From Schistosoma mansoni (lineage: Eukaryota > Platyhelminthes > Trematoda > Strigeidida > Schistosomatidae), in NCBI RefSeq assembly GCF_000237925.1, contig NC_031496.1, positions 13,900,589 to 13,964,588 on the forward strand: 64,000 bases of DNA, written 5' to 3'. Shown here one piece after another: positions 44,477 through 55,418 of the stretch. The notes below the pieces were generated by a model. It saw nothing but the letters and a program-made list of their open reading frames with translations, was not told where the DNA came from and ran no database searches. Made by a program: the position numbers and the translations under genes. The first letter of the stretch is position 1; the number at the start of each line of letters is the position of its first letter.

Positions 44477-45349
44477 ATGAAAGTTGTTTATGTGATTCGA
44501 AAATTATCAGTTAACTTTATTTTTCAATTAATTGTTAATTTCATAACACTATGTGCTACATACGGACAGATTCAAATGGAGTTATCCGATCAGAATGGAA
44601 TTAATTCTGGGTTGGGATATTCTAGTGTTTTGCCTGGTGATTCAGTTCAAGTCACTCAAATGGGTCCAACTACATTAAATTCTGTATCTGATTCATCTCA
44701 AATATCAACACCTGTACAAAGTACAGGTAATGTAGGTGCAGAAAATGTAGGTAGTGGAGATTATGCACTTGAAGCTCAAACCTCAAATATCCAGCCAGCA
44801 TCATCAGTTGTTGGAATCTTCCCGTCGTATCGTCCACAATATGGATTCCCAGGTTATTTACCTAATGTGTTCCCAGGGAAAGGAGTTGTACCCAGTATCA
44901 GCTCACCATCAGAAAACATAGTTGTTGCTTCTTTCCCTGGGAATACTCCATCTATCACACAACCAGGTGGAGTTTTACCAATGACATCAGGAGTAAAACC
45001 AGGGTCTTCAGTTTCCCCAACTGCTACACTTACTCAACAAACTGTACAATCTGTTTTGTCATACCTAGCCTTAAACCATCCAGAAATATTTCATAAATCT
45101 TTATATCCTAAGCCCTATCAAAAGCCGTACGCTGGTAGTTATGTTCCAAGATGGTTAAGAGAAATTCAACCTTCGTACAAATATGGTGATGATGGAGTTA
45201 TCCAGCCATATGGAGACTTCTATCAACCTGATCCTTATGACTACTATGATCCAGTTGATTTAGATCCACACTATTGGCCAAGAAGAAGGAAACCATTGGG
45301 CATGTTGAAACGTAGGAGACGATACAACCTATATAAACGCTTTACTTAA
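44477..45349 (+). CDS. predicted secreted orphan protein, Pro/Tyr-rich, intronless
   Basis: One uninterrupted frame of 290 codons. Residues 1-31 have a basic start (MKVVYVIRK) followed by a hydrophobic stretch (FIFQLIVNFITLCA), fitting a signal peptide or signal anchor. The middle is rich in Ser, Pro, Gly and Thr. The C-terminal third is rich in Pro and Tyr (KPYQKPYAGSYVPRW, DFYQPDPYDYYDPVD). The end is strongly basic (WPRRRKPLGMLKRRRRYN), with multibasic sites that a furin-like protease could cut. No domain family was recognised. AATAAA follows 50 bases after the stop. A secreted or surface structural protein is inferred; a short-exon isoform or an upstream exon cannot be excluded. Base composition is like the surroundings, with no sign of transfer. 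Confidence 0.72.
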   Translation: MKVVYVIRKLSVNFIFQLIVNFITLCATYGQIQMELSDQNGINSGLGYSSVLPGDSVQVTQMGPTTLNSVSDSSQISTPVQSTGNVGAENVGSGDYALEAQTSNIQPASSVVGIFPSYRPQYGFPGYLPNVFPGKGVVPSISSPSENIVVASFPGNTPSITQPGGVLPMTSGVKPGSSVSPTATLTQQTVQSVLSYLALNHPEIFHKSLYPKPYQKPYAGSYVPRWLREIQPSYKYGDDGVIQPYGDFYQPDPYDYYDPVDLDPHYWPRRRKPLGMLKRRRRYNLYKRFT

Positions 45350-45398
45350 AAACAAATATAGTAGTACTTTTTGAGCGTATACTTTAAAGTATGTACAC

Positions 45399-45404
45399 AA
45401 TAAA
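45399..45404 (+). terminator. polyadenylation signal of the secreted-protein gene
   Basis: Canonical AATAAA 50 nt after the stop codon, followed within 60 nt by GT- and T-rich sequence (GTGTATTCGC, GTGTTGGGTTGC) of the kind that supports cleavage. Confidence 0.65.
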
Positions 45405-45409
45405 ACCGC

Positions 45410-47274
45410 TGTATTCGGTGTATTCGCTACGTGTTGGGTTGCTGTACTTAACTCGTTTTCTTCTCTCTCATGGTTACAATTGTTTTTATTTTTTCTCGAA
45501 CCGTTAGTCATACTTAGTGTCTATGAATATATGTTTTGTTTTTTAAATCCTGCTGGGCGGTGTTTTTTTTTCTATTTACCAGTTGGTAAACAGAAGCGTA
45601 AATAGAAGGTCCTTAAGGACCTGACTTGCGTTACTCAGGTGAGTATTTAAATTTAGACAGTCGTCCTCTTCTCCCAAACTATTAATTTCTAGGGTTAAAC
45701 ATCCTGGTGGTTGAAAGTCTGTTGTTAAAAGTGATGATAACGTCAGTATGTTGTTCCAGAACCTTTCTGGACGTGTCATATTCCATGATCAGTTTTCATA
45801 GGTTTCGACTCGATATTAGGACGAAAAACTCCATTTTCGTGCTAGAATTTTGTTGCCAAGTTCGTATGTGCCATCTGATATTTTCAGTTGTTCCCAATGT
45901 TGAATAATCATTCTCACTGTGGCAGACCAAATATGTCAATATCACAAATAGTAATTAGGTTAACATAAACTTTTAAAACAATCTTTGCTATTGTTTTCGC
46001 ACCATCATCGTTTTATCCAGTAATATGAAGCCGCGTGATTATTCACTGTCGTGTTTTAAAAATCAATGGTAAAGGACCCTATCGAATTGTTAGCAGGTTT
46101 AAAGTGCTTTTAGTTGCTGGGTTGTCGTATGAGCACGTAACTAGTTTAAGTATTATTAGTTCTGTGCATTTAGCATTCAACATGTTGTTTGCAAGTGTTT
46201 GCGCTTCTAGTTAGTTTCTAAGATCCCGATCTCTGAAAAAACAGCATAAAGTTGTGTATTTCCCGTCATACTCTGGCTATGTTGATCATACGTAACAACT
46301 GAAGGCATTCATATGAACTTCATATCTTCTACAAATCTTCTTTGTCTTAGGGCAAGATATTCCGAACGCTTAGCTTACATAAGAGAAGTAATTTTCAGGC
46401 ATATATCTGTTTAGCACTGTATAACAAGTATTGCTCATACCAGAAGGAAAAACACGAAATTTCTACTTCCAATACGCAAGTGTTCTTGCTAGTATTCTCA
46501 AACCACGCTTTACCCATACATAGAATGTCCACCTCATAAGCTCTACTATTAACAAATTTGCTTTCTATTTCTAGTCTTTATATTAATTCCTAGACCTAAT
46601 TTGGATTTTGCATTATCACAATTTTGTTTAGGGATAAAAAAATTGTATATTGTCTTTGAAACTTTCATAGGTTTGTTATGCGCCTTACATAAATCCTTCT
46701 TCTATGTATGAAAGCCTATAAATAGTAAGGAATAAGGCAGCTGAAAATAGATGAGTTTCCATATGTCGGATAAGCATCTCGGAGTCGTCACAAAAATAGT
46801 TTGTAGTGCTAGATTTACGTAAACAAAACTTTATACTGTATCGAGTTCTCTCATTAATTTTTCGAGAATATGTAGATAACGTTTTGCAGGCTTCAATAGT
46901 TTGAGATAGTTTGATAGATGATTCGCAAACGGACGCATAAGTAGTGAGCATCGAAAAAGATTATTTGAAGACTGCAAGGATGTGGACACTATCTGAAAAC
47001 TCTAGAAAGTGACTTCCGCTTTTCATCTTAGTCGACCGGACATTACAGTGTCCTCACCACTACAAGCTGTATTTTTTAGGGTTCCATATTTGATATATGC
47101 TTCGTCTTTAAAACACCTATACAAGATACTAGTGTGGTTCTCACTCAACTTAGTGTAGTTAGTATAAAGAGCCAACGCGATATACCCTTCGTGTATCGAA
47201 AGACGTAACAAAAATTCCCTGTGGTCTTGCAAGTACAAATATAGCACTAAATCTGAAGACAGAACAAACACGTC
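45410..47274. other. intergenic, no gene seen
   Basis: No recognisable coding sequence. Contains the perfect 16-base palindrome AGGTCCTTAAGGACCT at about 45607. Frames of 60-90 codons (45576-45779, 46685-46951, 47023-47271) lack motifs. Confidence 0.45.
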
Positions 47275-49190
47275 TTGACTAGGTTCCTGATGATAGTCGC
47301 TTATGCACCGTCTGTCACAAATAACACAGTGAAAACTTGGGAAGACAAAGACATGTTATTGTCTCTTTACCGTTTCTATCTGTGTCCCCACTGACTGCAA
47401 AAAGTGAGTTTTACCAAAAACTTTAAAACCTATAGAAAAACCAGGCTCTTGGAATCGGTAATATTAGCAAGGGATATTAACGCCCAAGTCATACTAAAAA
47501 GAATTAAATGGGTCCTATAGTGTCCGTGGTCAGTAAGCAAGTAATGATGACCATCTGCTGCAATTATTCTCTAACAATCTGTTATTCCTAGCAAGTACAA
47601 ACTTTGGACATATAGGAAGATATTGTTTCATCTGGGAACCCGGAATATTAACACATCAATGAGCACATTAAATCGCCATCAACCATCTCTGGAAAGGCTT
47701 TGTAGAGGATTGTCACCCGTTCTGGAGTACCTAGATAAACTCCGACCATGCCGTAGTCAGAACACGCATTTCTACGCATTTTGCTGGGCATAGGTTAGTC
47801 ACAACAGTAAGATCGTTCAGATATCAGTTCAGAGATGTGAAGGTCAAAGATGCTCTCAGGAAAGAATTAGCTATGCACCTAGTCGATCGTAGAAAAATGG
47901 TTCATCCTGAAGAAGCTTGGATATATGCACATCTAGCTGTAAATATGTCAGTAGCATCTGCCAACAGCTCAAATCAAAAGCTTACGAAAGATCTTTGGAT
48001 TTTAGTGTCATCTACTGGGTTGATAGATGCTCGAAAACTCATTCAGATAGGCCCGAAGAAAAATAAAGGGCGATAATAACTGAAACGCAAACTAACAAGA
48101 CGTTTTCTAGATTATTGTTGTCAGTGGTGAATGATGAATCCAAAAAGGATAGAAAATGCAGCGGGTTTATTTATAATATTAGACAACTATTTCGACTGAT
48201 CAAGAAAACAGGCATTAAGACTATATCGAAAAAAGACGGTGCCTCTTTTGACTCTCAGTCCAGGAGATTAGACCGGTGGGGAAAACACTTTAAGGAACAG
48301 TCCAACCAGCCTCCAGTTACCCGATATCTCCAAACAACTTGAATGGGAAATCGACACAAGTCCTTCAACTCTTAATGAGATTGAAAAGGCTACATCCATT
48401 TTAAAGCTGAAGAGAGCAGTGGACTATGTTGGGTTAACTCCAGAGATCTTTACGGATGGTGTTCTAGTTGTAGCGAATAAGATGACTAAGATAGTAGCTA
48501 GACTTTGGAAAATGGATGTAATACTATTTGACTGGCTGTCGATGGCAGAAGTCATCTTATAGGAATCAGCTTGACTAGTATAGTGTCTAAAATACTAGCC
48601 TCTATGATTAGCAGACGCTCAACTAGCGCTCGTGAAGAACGACCCTGGGATGAGCAATCTGGTTTCTGACTTGAACGTGGATGGATTGACCAAATGTTCG
48701 TTCTCCATCCGATTTTAGAAAACGAGTTTATTCGCCGATGTCACGCTTCAGTTGTACTTCTCGACTTCAAGGTATCACTCAACTCCGCTGACCAAATGGT
48801 TTTACGGCAGTTTTCGTCATTGAAAGGTCTCCCAAATAAGCAAATAAATGTGAAGGCTGTCTACTCGAATTAGTTGTTCAGGCTATAAAACTTCGTCGAC
48901 TGAAGTGGTTAGTACGTGTATTACGTATTTATAACCCACCACCTGCCACGACGAGAGATATTAGCTGATTTATGAGTAGGTTAGAAGATAGTTTAGGGTG
49001 ACCTAATCAAGAAATGAAGTCAATGACTGTTGATTTGAGGCATGTACGTAGTTGCAGACAACTTTGTTGAGGTCCGTAAAGTAACTGCGATCAATGGTTG
49101 AAGACGTTGGATGAATTCCCTTAGAATCGTTCATGACTGCACAACCCATCCACTCTTTTGTATAATGGTCTTTCAGGTGTGAACATTCCT
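47275..49190 (+). mobile_element. RTE-type LINE, decayed, endonuclease to early RT (lineage 1)
   Basis: Endonuclease traces appear from 47.3 to 47.77 kb (ARDINAQV-like, SDHAVVRTRI-like end). The linker is clearer: HLVDRRKMVHPEEAWIYAHL at 47.9 kb, then FRLIKKTGIKTISKKDGASF and SQSRRLDRWGKHFKEQSNQP at 48.2 kb. RT-start blocks (ISLTSIVSKILASM-like, QMFVLHPILENEFIRRC-like) follow at 48.6-48.8 kb, then a jump to the 3' end. Numerous frame changes; old copy. Confidence 0.75.
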
Positions 49191-50354
49191 CAATGGATCT
49201 ACACGTAACAGCAATGAAATTGCATGTCTTAGCACTAAACTATAGAGCTTACTTGTTTTTCCTTCTTTTTAGGAGGTGCGTCTCTTAGTCCAATGAAGAC
49301 CTTAAGAAATTTCACGTACATTTCGTTTGATCACAAGTTTTATCTCGATCCTTTGTTATAGCAGTTATTCAAGGTGGAAATTCTTTGACTACCAAAACTT
49401 CCTATAACATTTAACTTGTGTGTGTAGTTTTGTTGAGATAAGTATTGAAAGCAAATTCACCCAGTTCATCTGCTCAAGGTGGTAAATTTTCTAATCCAAA
49501 CTTATATTAACGTCTTTTTTCTCCGATTAGTTTGGCTAGTTTTTGTGAAAATACGTTTCTTGATGTATGCGTAACTGAACCGGGGCTCTTGAGAAATCAC
49601 TCGTTTATGGAAATTCAGCAGCTATCGTAAACGTTGTTTTTGGTAACATCAATATCAAAAGTATTGATCCATTCACTATCACATCAATTAATTTAAGTTG
49701 AAAAATTGCTTGATCATAATTCATGCAAACGCTTCTTATTCTTAACTACCTGATTAATCAATACCAGTTTATACGCCATGGCTAAATTTGAGTCACGGCT
49801 TATTACAATGACCCAGGACAATTTGGAGTCTGTCTTAATAATAAGCTTAATTTTCTGGACTTTCAAGTCGATTTGATATTACTACATAGCTACTTCCACC
49901 ACACATAATTTGGAGAAATATGAACCCAAATATTGCCAATATTTGAATGTTCATGGACAAAGTTACTTAATTTTAATTCCGACTCCTCAATCCTTTTTGA
50001 CCTCTGTACCTGAACTTTTTGTGAATGAACTTATAAGCCTCTAGTTCTTGTATATTGTATTTTTGAGAGATATTATTTCCTCTGGAATCTGATCGTGGTC
50101 ATAATTTCTCTATTTTGTTTTTAGTCTTGAGCTGGCGGCAAACAATTGTATTTATGAGTAGCTCCAGTCCTGCATTCATTCACTTTGCCTTTCAATACAT
50201 CTGTCTTTTCACCATATTGCTGGTGTGACATAAACTTTAATATGACTCATGATTAAACTCCCCTTTATTGTTAAATGTTAATCTTACATTTGTTTGTTAC
50301 GTATTCGACATGCATTTACTTCCAAGGTGTTTTTCAACATGAATATGTTCCTAA
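49191..50354. other. intergenic, no gene seen
   Basis: AT-rich, no frame of note and no recognised repeat apart from the LINE end on its left and the short SINE on its right. Confidence 0.5.
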
Positions 50355-50487
50355 CCTGCTTCAGTTTGGGCATCTTGGCAGTATCACAGCCCTCACACAA
50401 ATCAAATGAGATTTGTGTGGCGCATATATATCTGGTACCCCCTTGTACCAATATTTATGTGTATAAATAAATAAATAAATAAATAAT
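50355..50487 (+). mobile_element. short R1 SINE
   Basis: Begins CCTGCTTCAGTTTGGGCATC and ends with ACCAATATTTATGTG and six AAAT repeats. The 5' boundary is the same as that of the short copies at 30.5 and 52.6 kb. Flanking duplications are not clear. Confidence 0.82.
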
Positions 50488-50975
50488 TTAATGTTTAATA
50501 TTGGGATCATATGAGATATAATATTACCTATAGTTTAATATTATTCAATGCATGGTTTGATCTAGTTGTATTCATTCTTCATATTCCCTCTCCTTGTTCT
50601 GAACTAGCTTAGTACATTTGAAGAATAATCATTGTTAATTGTTCAATCAAATAATTAGACGTTGTCTATATCCACTCTGTTCATATCACATGCAGCGTTG
50701 TTCCGTTATAAATTAATTAGAGTGTTTCAACGTCACAACTGTATTTGACGATGCTCATCCTGCAGACTCATCGCTGTTTTACAAAGATTTTCAATCTACA
50801 CTTTTATTTTTACTTTTAATGAACTGATGATTAAAATTTATTTTCACATTGTGAACTATTCACATCTTAGTGATTCATTTTATCCTAATTGAGCCGATTT
50901 CTGGATCTGATTGAATAAGCGTTTGGCGTAAATTTGATTTGACTGTTAAATGTTATTTGGTAATTTTGATTACTA

Positions 50976-51016
50976 CCTTGAAGAAGTCCGGACAACTTTA
51001 CTGGACGAAACGTTGG
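50976..51016 (+). ncRNA. hammerhead-like motif of the Penelope-element type (relic)
   Basis: CCTTGAAGAAGTCC, a short spacer with an imperfect partner strand, then GGACGAAACGTTGG. Penelope-like elements are known to carry minimal hammerhead motifs of the form CTGAAGA...CGAAAC. Here the GTCC/GGAC stem II and the CGAAAC core side are kept, while the CTGAAGA side has one extra T. Probably not catalytic. Confidence 0.45.
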
Positions 51017-51875
51017 AATTATTTAAGTTTCAATTGCTGAGATTATTCACATGCAATTTTACACAAATAATAATCAGTAGTTATTTCATTATCAAATTAT
51101 GACATTTTGTACTAGAATGCTGTTATTCATACTACGGCTTCTGTGATGATATTTCCCAACTTCCGTACACTTAAGGAGGAAAATTATATCTATAAAAATC
51201 TCAGCGATTGAACTTGAAGTAAATCCAAAGTTTTGCTTGGTACTCTAGTCCGAGTCTTTTCAAAGAAACGTAATCAAACATCAGAATTATCGAATATCAA
51301 TAAAAGACTAATATGTAAGTGAAGAATATTCTCGTCAACATAAATTCTATTCAGGTTCTAAATTAGTGATCAAAAAAGTGGCCAGAAATAAGGTGAAATA
51401 TATCGTTTAAAATTATAGCATGTGAATTTATGGCTGTTAAATCAAATAAAATAGTGAATGTTATAGTGACTAATATGCATTGTTAACTTGAATCAGCTTA
51501 TAAATTAAGTGAAATTATAAGATTCATGATCGGAATAAATATGAGTCAGATAGGATGAAATAAATAATAGTCCAGTTGCAAAGTAAATCAAATGTTGTGT
51601 AGAAATTTATCTGAAATTAATAAGAAATAATAAAATGGGTTGAGGGTTAAGTAGATCAGTCGTGTATCCAGGATATTAGTAGTGGTGTTAAACCAATAAT
51701 AATAATAACGGTAACAATAATGATACAAATATATATGAATAGGGATGACAATTAAGGAAGAAATGTTGTAAGTGCATTAGTCAGATTAGGTCATTCAGTA
51801 GTTAAGATTCCTATTGATTAATTGGCCCTGAAGCTGGCCAAGGCACGAGAAGTGGTTAAAAATATACTTTTAGAT
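51017..51875. other. intergenic, no gene seen
   Basis: AT-rich with AAT-type low-complexity stretches near 51.7 kb; no coding signal. Confidence 0.5.
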
Positions 51876-52392
51876 ATTTATTTCTTTGAACACATAAATA
51901 TTGGTACAAAGGGACACCGAATACATATGCGCCACACAAGTCGCTTGATTTGTGTGTGGGCTGTGACACTGTTCGAGTGCCCAGATCGAAGCATGTGGTT
52001 TTCTTCGAGGGACACACCAGGAGCCTTCGACCCAAAGGTCTAATCCATAAGTCAGTGGAGCGACATTAGGAAATGCAATCTCATAGTAACCGATGGCCAA
52101 TAACTGGTTCATACACCATTTGTTCCTTCAGGATCCTGGAACACATGTGAATCATTGGTTTGGAATCAGGGTTTTCTAACTCCTCTAGGTGCATCCTCGA
52201 TGTCCACCAACCGGGTTAAAGCGCCGGACATTCGCTTTCGTCCTCTCAACTTCGTAAACAACAGTAATGCCACGAGAAGGGAGTGAGTAGAACTTTCCTG
52301 GAAGTGGCTGTATGCGCGTGACCATGTCAGGAAATTTTGAGAGGGAGAGTGAACTCTCCTCACCCTTGGCCTTACCAGAGGCATTTGGGTTT
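51876..52392 (-). mobile_element. R1 SINE, long copy without tRNA head
   Basis: The minus strand runs from the CCCAAATGCCTCTGGTAAGG block to the TAAA-type tail. Its 5' end matches that of the copy nested in the LINE at 11.7-12.2 kb. More diverged than that copy. All frames of 70-80 codons in this interval are shadows of the repeat. Confidence 0.82.
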
Positions 52393-52567
52393 TTATCCGA
52401 ATGGCTACTGTTTCTCCTGTTTGAGGGACTTTGAGTCTAACGGACTGGTAAGAAATTGCTGAATATAATTAAGTATACTAAACATGTCATCCAATCATTA
52501 TAACTTGAAAGTTAGAATTTGCTTTGGTACGTATGTGACATTTGGTGTTAGTGATTAGAAAAACAAA

Positions 52568-52696
52568 TTTTATTATTTATTTATTTGAACACATAAATAT
52601 TGGTACAAAAAAGCACCAGATAAATATGCGCCTCATAAATCTCATTCGATTTGTGTGAGGGCTGTGATACTGCCCAGGTGCCCAGGCTGAAGCAGG
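52568..52696 (-). mobile_element. short R1 SINE with target-site duplication
   Basis: 129 bp, minus strand, from CCTGCTTCAGCCTGGGC to the tail. Flanked by AGAAAAACAAA at 52557-52567 and 52697-52707. Its 5' boundary is the same as that of the copies at 30.5 and 50.4 kb. Confidence 0.88.
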
Positions 52697-52729
52697 AGAA
52701 AAACAAAAGTTTATGTTGATCAAGTTGAT

Positions 52730-54660
52730 TGTTCATAATGTATTCAGACAAACTAACTAATTACTAAAAGTGAAAGTAGTCGTTGCTGTTCACATAATGA
52801 GCGATAAATTAAATGGATTAAAATACAATAAGAAGTTCAGGTTTACTTACTAGTTATTAACTGCTATGGGACAGCCTATTGTAGTCTATATATCTCATTA
52901 ATATTGTTTGGATTTGTCCATATGTGTAGCGTTTAAGCTTTTAGTCTTAGTGCTAAAACGTTTTTGGAGGATTCTTGTACCATTGACACAATCTGTATGG
53001 CTAGACTTTATTGAGTGTAATTCTATCACCGAACTGTTTTTTAATTTTTTTTTCAGGTCTTCTGAGGATTTAGGAATGTGCTTCAAGCAAAGTTTATGTT
53101 CCTTCACCTTCACACTCAGCTGCCATGATGTCTTATCTAAATATACAGCATTATAGTTATTACATTTGACCTCATATAAACAACTTTGTTGTTCCTCCTT
53201 TCGTATTTAATCCTTGATTCTTACTAGTTTGGATCTTAAATTATTGTTTGTTCACAAGAATACGCTTATACTGTGATGATTTAGGATTTCTCTGATCTCT
53301 TCTATAGTTCTTTTACGATATGAGATCACCACCGTGTTAACCTATTCTTTCACTTTATGTTTTTCCTTATTTTTCCGGTTTTTTCTTCCTAATTGTTCCC
53401 TTTATAAAGTCGCTAGGATAATTATTCATCATCAAAGTGAATATAACTAAATTTATTTCAGTTACTTTGTCACCTGGTTCAGTGACGAGTTTTCGGACTC
53501 TGTTTATCAAACTCTTGGCCCATATGATCTACAATGACTACAGCTTTTTGGATATAGAGAGATCTATAGAGAACGTCTTAATTAGTATTTTAGAGTTTGT
53601 AGCAATTTGCCCGTTTCGATATTTACACATCCCAAGCATTTTACAAACTTTCTATCCTCTAGGGATTATAAAAATATATTAAAAATTACGAAATAATAAT
53701 CTCAAATATTAAAACGATGAGCAATATTTTGCAGTTCAGGTGGATTTTTTTTATTAACGTTATGCTTTCGTAGATAAATGGTTTAAATGTTAAGCTTTCT
53801 ATATTGTCAAGGCTTTCGTACAGAAGTGAACTTTTCATTCGTCCTGCTAATGCTAAATAAGTTTATTCTGATTCCGTTGTTTATGAATTTGCATTTTCAT
53901 ATGTCCTTGCATTTTTACTGATTGTCTTGTTCGATTGGACTCTGATAGATTGGATCCACATCTATGCCTATTGGCTACCAACTGACCTAAATATCGTGTT
54001 TTTAGAAACTCATATTCTCAGAATTATTGATTCGTAATCACGACATTTACTTAGTCAAATACGTGTTCATGTTTGTCTTTGTGTATTGATTTTAGTTTTA
54101 ACAACACATCACTTCACTACTAATTAATGTTCGTGTTTACGTAAGTGAAGGCACGTTATGTATGTCCTAGATGATGTTCCCCACTGTTGGCGCAATTTGT
54201 TTTGGAAATGATGGATCTGTCTTCCTTTGATGTTTTGTCTGTATTACTTATAACTAACTGATTGATATCATGCCTTTCAGTCTGCATGATTAGGACTGGA
54301 GCGATTGCGTTGGTTTGTGAGAGATACTAATTGGGAAGGTTCCAGAATTATTGTCGTTTCAAAATCTTGTTGATATATAATATGACGACGTGTTTCTTAG
54401 ATTTCTGGGTTGATTTCTCTACAATACGTTGATTTGCCAGACACGTTTTGATGGAGTTTCTGGGATAGCCATTTCTACGGAGGACAGATAGCTTGAGTTT
54501 CTCGATTTCTTCTTATAGTTTGAGTACTGCAGTGAGTTTTGGCTTTTCCTAATGTTGTCTGTTTATAACCTTTCGTACACTTTGAAGCTTTTACTATTTC
54601 AAGTCAATATTTCATTAAAGTATTATTAGTGGATAGAGATAAATCTTATCCCCATTGTTG
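52730..54660 (-). mobile_element. Penelope-like retroelement fossil
   Basis: Minus-strand remains in the normal order of a Penelope-type pol. An RT C-terminal block (EIEKLKLSVLRRNGYPRNSI near 54.5 kb) comes first. A connecting region near 53.3 kb and a GIY-YIG endonuclease end near 53.1-52.9 kb (VKEHKLCLKHIPKS, NSSVIELHSIKSSH) follow. Old and broken many times; the N-terminal part of the RT was not recognised. It lies just upstream of the CAMTA gene on the opposite strand. Confidence 0.62.
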
Positions 54661-55172
54661 ACTTCAATTAACCTCAGTAACCATCTTTGCTTATAGTATC
54701 CTACTGCCAAATTCTTTGGTAGTACAAACGTAGGCCTTTTAGGTAAACCGATTCTAGACTCTATATTAGGACATGTAACAATGTATGATATTGTTTATTC
54801 TGTATTTTTTAAAAATTGTATATAGTATTTTCAAGAATCACCTTAAAAAGATGCATCAGATATCCAGTTCTTTTAATTAAAGCAAATGTGTATTTCAATA
54901 TAAAACTACGTAATTTGTTGTTTGTTAAGTTCTTTTGGCCTACTTATACAGTTTATCTCTGCTTACAGTTCAAGTATATTATTATCATTATTTTTATTTT
55001 CTAGCCCTAAATTTGGTTCAATATTCGTTGGGATCATTACACATAGGTGCTTTATCTGGTGGCATATTTTCGTGACTGTCTCTCGTTCATTCATTTATTG
55101 TTATCAATCTATTTACTCACCTGGAGAAACGATTGAATTCCATTTTTATCGTAAAAAAATGGATTTTTCCAG

Positions 55173-55418
55173 ATGAAAAGTCAATCTAGTGAATTTTCAC
55201 CAGATTATCTGCCAATCAGTTGTAATAACATTTATAAAAGTACTGTTTCTGCTATTAACACTACATATCATGGTGACGATAACAGAAGAAATAGTAATAA
55301 TAACAATAATAACATTATAGCATTTAATCAATGTTCGTCCGATATTCCACAACCTTTAAGCAATCTTGCGGTTCCTTCAGTTTGTATAGCACGTAAACTT
55401 ATTTGGTGCAATCAAAAG
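55173..55418 (+). CDS. CAMTA: CAMTA exon 1 found (N-terminus and start of CG-1)
   Basis: 82 codons, ending VPSVCIARKLIWCNQK, donor GTACAT, phase 0. The WxxxEE-like start of CG-1 (human RLRWNTNEEIA) is split with the next exon. Confidence 0.8.
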
